This document shows, piece by piece, positions 59,238-64,000 of a stretch of DNA of 64,000 nt. Location: positions 124,001 through 188,000 of the forward strand of contig NW_019775799.1 of assembly GCF_001039355.2 (NCBI RefSeq), written 5' to 3'. The position numbers and the translations under genes are program-made. This DNA is from Lingula anatina. Lineage: Eukaryota > Brachiopoda > Lingulata > Lingulida > Lingulidae. The first letter of the stretch is position 1. Each line of letters opens with the position of its first letter. The notes below the pieces were generated by a model. It was not told the DNA's origin, did not search any database, and saw nothing but the letters and a program-made list of their open reading frames with translations.

Positions 59238-61310
59238 CTCAACTCATGTTTGTCAGTATTAGGATCTCGAATATTTGGTGGTGGTTGGGGGGGGGGGGGG
59301 GGGTTTGACCCAAGAACACACGTTGAATGAAAGCGCTTAATTTTTTGTAATATTGTTGTTTATTTGTTGTGCATGCTTGACTCGAAAGCACATGCTGTTT
59401 AAAAGCGCTTAGTTTTATATGTTATTTTTTGTCATATGAAAGAATGAGCATTGTATACAACAAGTACGCCGAGTAATAAACATACTATAAAATGGCCAGA
59501 TTACATACAGGTGTTGGCGTATACATGTAGGCCTGTGTAACAGATGAGACATTTCACTTATATAGTACATGTTCCACTACTAGTATAACAGACTGAACGA
59601 TTCTGACTTTTATGATAAAATTGATAGTCATTGTGTTAGAAATGTTAGAATATTATGGCAACTTACTGGCGAAAATTAACTTGATAATGTCAAGGAAATG
59701 AGATTAAAGTGATTCAACCACTGGGCAATTCAAATAATTTTGGTTACAAACTGCTTACTTTTTTTAATGTAAAATGCTTAGTGTTGTTGTTTTTGGTATG
59801 AAAGCTTATAGAAACTATCAAACACTTATTGACTGTGAAATAGTTAAGCAATTATGGATAGAAGTGAAACAACGGACACATCAAGCAATTTTGAAAAATA
59901 TTGTTATTCATATATTAAGTCAAATATGTTAAATAGACTTTACTGTTTAAAGTATAGGTAAAAATATCGATTATACAATGTGATATACATGTGAAATTTA
60001 AAAAAACTAAAAGTTAGTGTTTTTCATACTTTATTATGATTTAAAACAATTATAAGGCCCTTTACACATCGTCCGTTACACATTTAGATTTTGCACCGTT
60101 TTGAAAAATGGACAACTCAGTATCCTTGTCATAACGTTAAAGTATCACCTCTAGAGTGTGTTTATTTATTATTTTCTGGGTTCCCGAAAAAAATGAGCAA
60201 CCTGAAAGCTCAGAGATTGTACAAATTTACGTTACCGATACATAGACTACGTTACCAAATTGCGTATAATTGTTGTTGTTGCTGTTTTCGTTGTTAGTTG
60301 TCCGTCGGCGCAACTATGTGAGTGCGTGCGGCGTCATACATGGGCTCACGTATGTTTCTACGTCACACATTCTTCTTTGTGACGTTGTTATAGGACTTTG
60401 ATATCCCTCGATACAGACTACGTTACCTGCTTTTTTAATAAGTGTTATCTGCTTTCAACCTTTAATGAGTCATCACCTTATTTTTTTACTATACATTACG
60501 TTAAAAGAAAATAAAGGGACAAAAGAGGGAAGTTGTCTTAAAACGATTTGTTAAAGATTTTCCCGTGTCATATACGTTACCAAACTGTAAGGGGTTTTCA
60601 CTCAACACCATACATATTATATACCCTCTACCAATGTGGCAGATTATATAGGGAAAAACGGACACACTGCCACATGACTGTCTATTTATCTAGAGACATA
60701 TCTGTGAAAAATCAATCTGTCGCCCTGGTAGAGGGTACATGTTATAGGCTGTTAGGGATTTAGAGGATCACCCTCTCCTTTTTGAATCACGTTAGTCAGA
60801 ATCGCACGTCACCCGTACAAAACGGTCATACAAACAATAACACAGGGCATAGACCTCAATTTCCAATAAAACGCAACAAAACATGTTCATAAACAAGCAC
60901 TATCTAGGAGAATGCGGAGACTTCGGACGACCTGACACCAGTCTGTTATAAATAAACCCCAAGAAAGGGAGGAAGGACTGAAGGATAATTCTCCTCCTCC
61001 CCTGTTGTCATAGCCTGGTCCCCGCTATTGAATACCGTCACCAGTGCAGGTACTTGCACGACAATACGGTGTCCTAGTATAACCTGACGTGGACATGCCT
61101 CATGCGCTGTAAGAAAAGCGCTGTACGGTGCTAGCGACACACGTTGTCATCTACCTGTACAGCACTAAGTACCCTTGCTAAGATTGTAGACTGGAACCGT
61201 TGTCAACTTAGACTGGCCTAAGGCACGACGCTGTTGTCACTTTAAATACTGACGTTAAAATTTAAAGACAGAATTAAGCTAGAACAGGGCTAAGGACACG
61301 TGAAGACGCT
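59238..61310. other. 3' UTR of the chimera and intergenic DNA
   Basis: A poly(A) signal AATAAA at 59475-59480 probably ends the chimera transcript. A G-run at 59288-59302 and a foldback element at 60622-60741 are present. I see no exon in the rest. Confidence 0.6.
60622..60741. mobile_element. Foldback element, CCCTCTACCA family
   Basis: Ends TACCCTCTACCA and TGGTAGAGGGTA in inverted orientation; the partner is at 27180-27320. Confidence 0.6.
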
Positions 61311-63766
61311 ATGTCAGTCGCCTCTATTATGTACGCGGTGGTGATCGCAGGCAGTGTGACAGGTAAGAGTCATTTTATTTGATATCTACAAGCATGATAG
61401 TGAAGTTGAACTCGCACTAGTATCTAAAAATCCCTGCAAACTGTTTTATGGCCATGAGCAAAATATTCTATGGAGCGTAGTTGTCTGAAGACACTCTGTT
61501 TGCTTGCACAGGTGCCTGCAAGTACTCGCACGTGTGTTTTTCATTGTGAGCGCACGTAGGCCTACGTTTTGCGTGAACGCGCATGTTTGTGTGTGTGCCT
61601 ATGTTTAAATAAGTGGGTTTGTATACAAATCTGTCTCCTTGCGACAACTTGTTTGGATATGAGCGGGTGTGCGAGTGATAGTGGACTCGAAACTGTTTCA
61701 AAGAATTTGAGTAATTTTTACTCTATCAGTAACGGCATTTATGTTAAAGTGCTAGAATTTGCGGGGTACGTGTGTTCAAGAAAAAAAGTATATATATATA
61801 GACACACACACACATAAAGAGTGAACAGGTCTTTGAGCTCATTATAACTTGCGCCTGTGGAAATATTATTTCAGTTTTCATGTCCCAATAGAGTGGCAAT
61901 AACAATATTTGTACCGCTGAACAACAATGTAGTGGTGATTGTAGTTATTGTAGCAGAGCACCTGCTTTTGTTTATTTTCTTTTATTCTATGATGTATTTA
62001 AAGTTAATTCTCGTATAAAGCGTCTGCGTTTTCTTTCAGTCTGACGCCCATTGCAGTGATTAGGTACCTTTAATCGGCGATGTACAGGTTTTATTTTTCT
62101 TTCCTTTAGCCTCGCATACACACAGTTCCATTCCTGTAAGTCACGTGTATGTCAACAAGCACTTGTCCCGGTCAGTGACCTTGACCTGCGAGCACGCGGG
62201 TCACATGACACAGAATAAACTGCAGTGGTTGAAAGACGGTCGTCCCATAACAGACCAAACAACGCCGACTGTTATTCTACCACCCTTTTCAGCAACTGGT
62301 CGTTTCTCTGTAAACCTTCATTATTCCTCGGCCAGCCATAAGTGGGCACAGACCCTTCTGATACAGGGTGAGAGACGCAACTGAGTTACACGTGAATTAA
62401 CTAACAGTGGATTTGGGGTTGCAGAATTATTGTAGGCCTATAATAAAAGACAATTCTATTATTGCCGACATGCCCTAAGGTTTAATTAATGATACCAACA
62501 TATTACTATATAGTAATGCTTTACTAAGCCCCCATTCATAATAGGGGACTAACTAGTCCGAGGGTCAAATATGGCCGACCAAATTGAATGCTTCCCCATG
62601 GGGAATCTATTCAGTGTCTGTTAGTGTATTAGATGTCATGTTGTGTAGTATATTTGACCCTCGGACTAGTTAATCCCCTATTCTGAATGGGGTCAAAGAG
62701 GAAATACAAACTAAGGCGTGCAAATGAGAATGATACATGTCTCGTGTGAATAATTGTCCTGCTTCTTTTTTATTTTTTAAATTAACATTAGGTATCAATT
62801 TCTACGACTTTACAATACACCCATTCCCAGTGAAAAGATGATAAAAATGACTTTTTTAAAAATGAGACTAAACCAAGTAGTTGATGCATCCCTCTGTCGT
62901 GCTGTCAAAATCACTCTCGTCTACTATTCCATATTATGCTGTTCTCGTAGCGAGATAAAATATTCCACACAGCAAATGTTTCATTTGCCAGTAAGCATCA
63001 GTGAAAGAGTTATGTGCACATTTAATCCACCACATAACATGATCAATTGAAGTGTTCTATTACCAGGTGTTACGACTGCCGACCAAGGTGTCTACTCCTG
63101 TGTGTCCATACAAGACAACGATACTAGAACCATCGTCAAAAAGATTGTAGTCAGTAAGTAGCGACATGAAAGAAGGTCTTGCATCTACATGTACCCTCCA
63201 CCGGGACCACAGATATTTCTTTTCTAGATATTCACGGATAATTTTCTGGTTTCTTCTGGACATATGCCTATCTGTGCTGAGAACGTTCTGTGCAGAATTT
63301 AAATTAATGAATAAATTGATTAATAAAGTTATTATGAAGCTGAAGAACATCATTTCTAAGAATATAACAACAACTGAGAATCAATATTGTTAGTTACGTA
63401 ACTTAAATTAGGTTTTTAATGCTCATTGGACTTAGAAGGTAGATGTGGAGCGTAACATTTTGTTATTGCTGCTAATTGTGTCAATCAAGAAGTTATAACT
63501 TCTTGTGTCAATACAGTATACAGCTGTTTGATAAACTCTCTCGTCTTCCAGGTTTTCTCTACGAGTCCGTCTCTCTCAGTGAGGCTCGGGTAGCAGCGGG
63601 CACAGTCTACGTGGTGGTGGGAGTATTGGGCTGTGTAGGACTAGCCATCGTCGTGGCCGTGTTGTCTGTAATACTGTGTAGAGAACGACACAAGCCGCGG
63701 AGGGATCGCACGAGACGGCAGAGGAACAGGCGAGCGCATCAAATCACTATAATGACGATTGCTTAG
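61311..63766 (+). CDS. Single-Ig type I membrane protein (4 exons, 203 aa)
   Basis: Exons 61311-61362, 62110-62367, 63067-63153 and 63552-63766 sum to 612 nt in frame with a TAG stop. Signal peptide: MSVASIMYAVVIAGSVT. One Ig domain, split by an intron, has Cys in VTLTCEH, Trp in LQWLKDG and the DQGVYSCVS F strand. A short stalk leads to a transmembrane helix (VYVVVGVLGCVGLAIVVAVLSVIL, about residues 150-173), then a basic tail rich in Arg (CRERHKPRRDRTRRQRNRRAH). No ITIM or other tyrosine motif is in the tail. I do not recognise an orthologue. It could be a small adhesion or recognition receptor; its position next to an Ig-bearing chimera may reflect local Ig exon duplication, which is inference. 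Confidence 0.8.
62529..62694. mobile_element. Foldback MITE family F
   Basis: Inverted ends of about 44 bp (CCCCATTCATAATAGGGGAC ... CCCTATTCTGAATGGGG, each with CTAGTCCGAGGGTCAAATAT or its complement). It lies in an intron of the small Ig gene. Confidence 0.8.
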
Positions 63767-64000
63767 AGGAGGCAGCGGAAAGTCTACTTGGGTTATATTT
63801 TTTAAATCAAAGGCATTTTATAAATCACACAAAGATGCGCATGCGTTTATCGGCACGTTCACGCGTGTGACTTCACAGGTTGATTCTTTAGGTGGAGCTG
63901 TATTAGTTGGTCTATTACCAGCTGCTTAATTAGCACATATCCTCACTGTTCCCCAAGTGAAACACGAAACATTTACATCAAATATGAATTTATCCACTTC
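63767..64000. other. 3' flank of the small Ig gene
   Basis: No poly(A) signal and no further gene are seen before the window ends. Confidence 0.5.

Overview
The window is nuclear DNA of an invertebrate animal. Every gene is split into many short exons with GT..AG introns, and the introns are AT-rich and full of microsatellites, foldback (MITE-like) elements and tRNA-like SINE copies. The products are metazoan adhesion receptors: integrin beta, Ig and FN3 domains. The species cannot be fixed from sequence alone; a marine invertebrate with a polymorphic genome fits best. I joined exons by hand using splice sites, reading phase and domain continuity. All genes are on the plus strand.

Layout. 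(1) 1-2292: upstream DNA with MITE-like repeats. (2) 2301-19427: a canonical integrin beta subunit, 22 coding exons, 787 aa, with intact MIDAS, four cysteine-rich EGF modules, a transmembrane helix and a tail with NPIY and NPTY. (3) 19428-25200: 3' UTR and intergenic DNA with a 32-bp minisatellite around a gap, direct duplications and MITEs. (4) 26261-59237: a chimeric receptor, 37 coding exons, 1587 aa. It has a signal peptide, five Ig domains and two FN3 domains (the NCAM order), then a Thr/Ser-rich hinge, then a complete integrin beta body (PSI, betaI, hybrid, EGF, tail), a transmembrane helix and a very short tail. The betaI domain has lost its metal-binding residues and the tail has lost the NPxY motifs. 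(5) 50.4-54.2 kb: a separate gene (about 410 aa, CLU/GSKIP-like segment) lies in the largest intron of the chimera, but on a contig with an unsized N at each end, so its position is uncertain. (6) 61311-63766: a small single-Ig type I membrane protein, 203 aa.

The two integrin beta genes are tandem paralogues: from PSI to tail the exons correspond one to one with the same phases. The likely history is duplication of an integrin beta gene followed by joining of the downstream copy to an NCAM-like ectodomain gene. The first gene should pair with an alpha chain and signal through talin/kindlin. The second looks like an adhesion receptor that works without metal-dependent ligand binding and without the usual cytoplasmic link.

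Assembly cautions. Single Ns at 8655 and 41738 sit at the joints of near-identical 2.0-kb and 1.6-kb direct duplications whose microsatellites differ in length. These look like two alleles placed end to end, so exons 6-7 of gene 1 and exons 24-26 of the chimera are shown twice. Single Ns at 50174, 54732 and 56476 and a 404-bp gap at 20077-20480 mark further joins.
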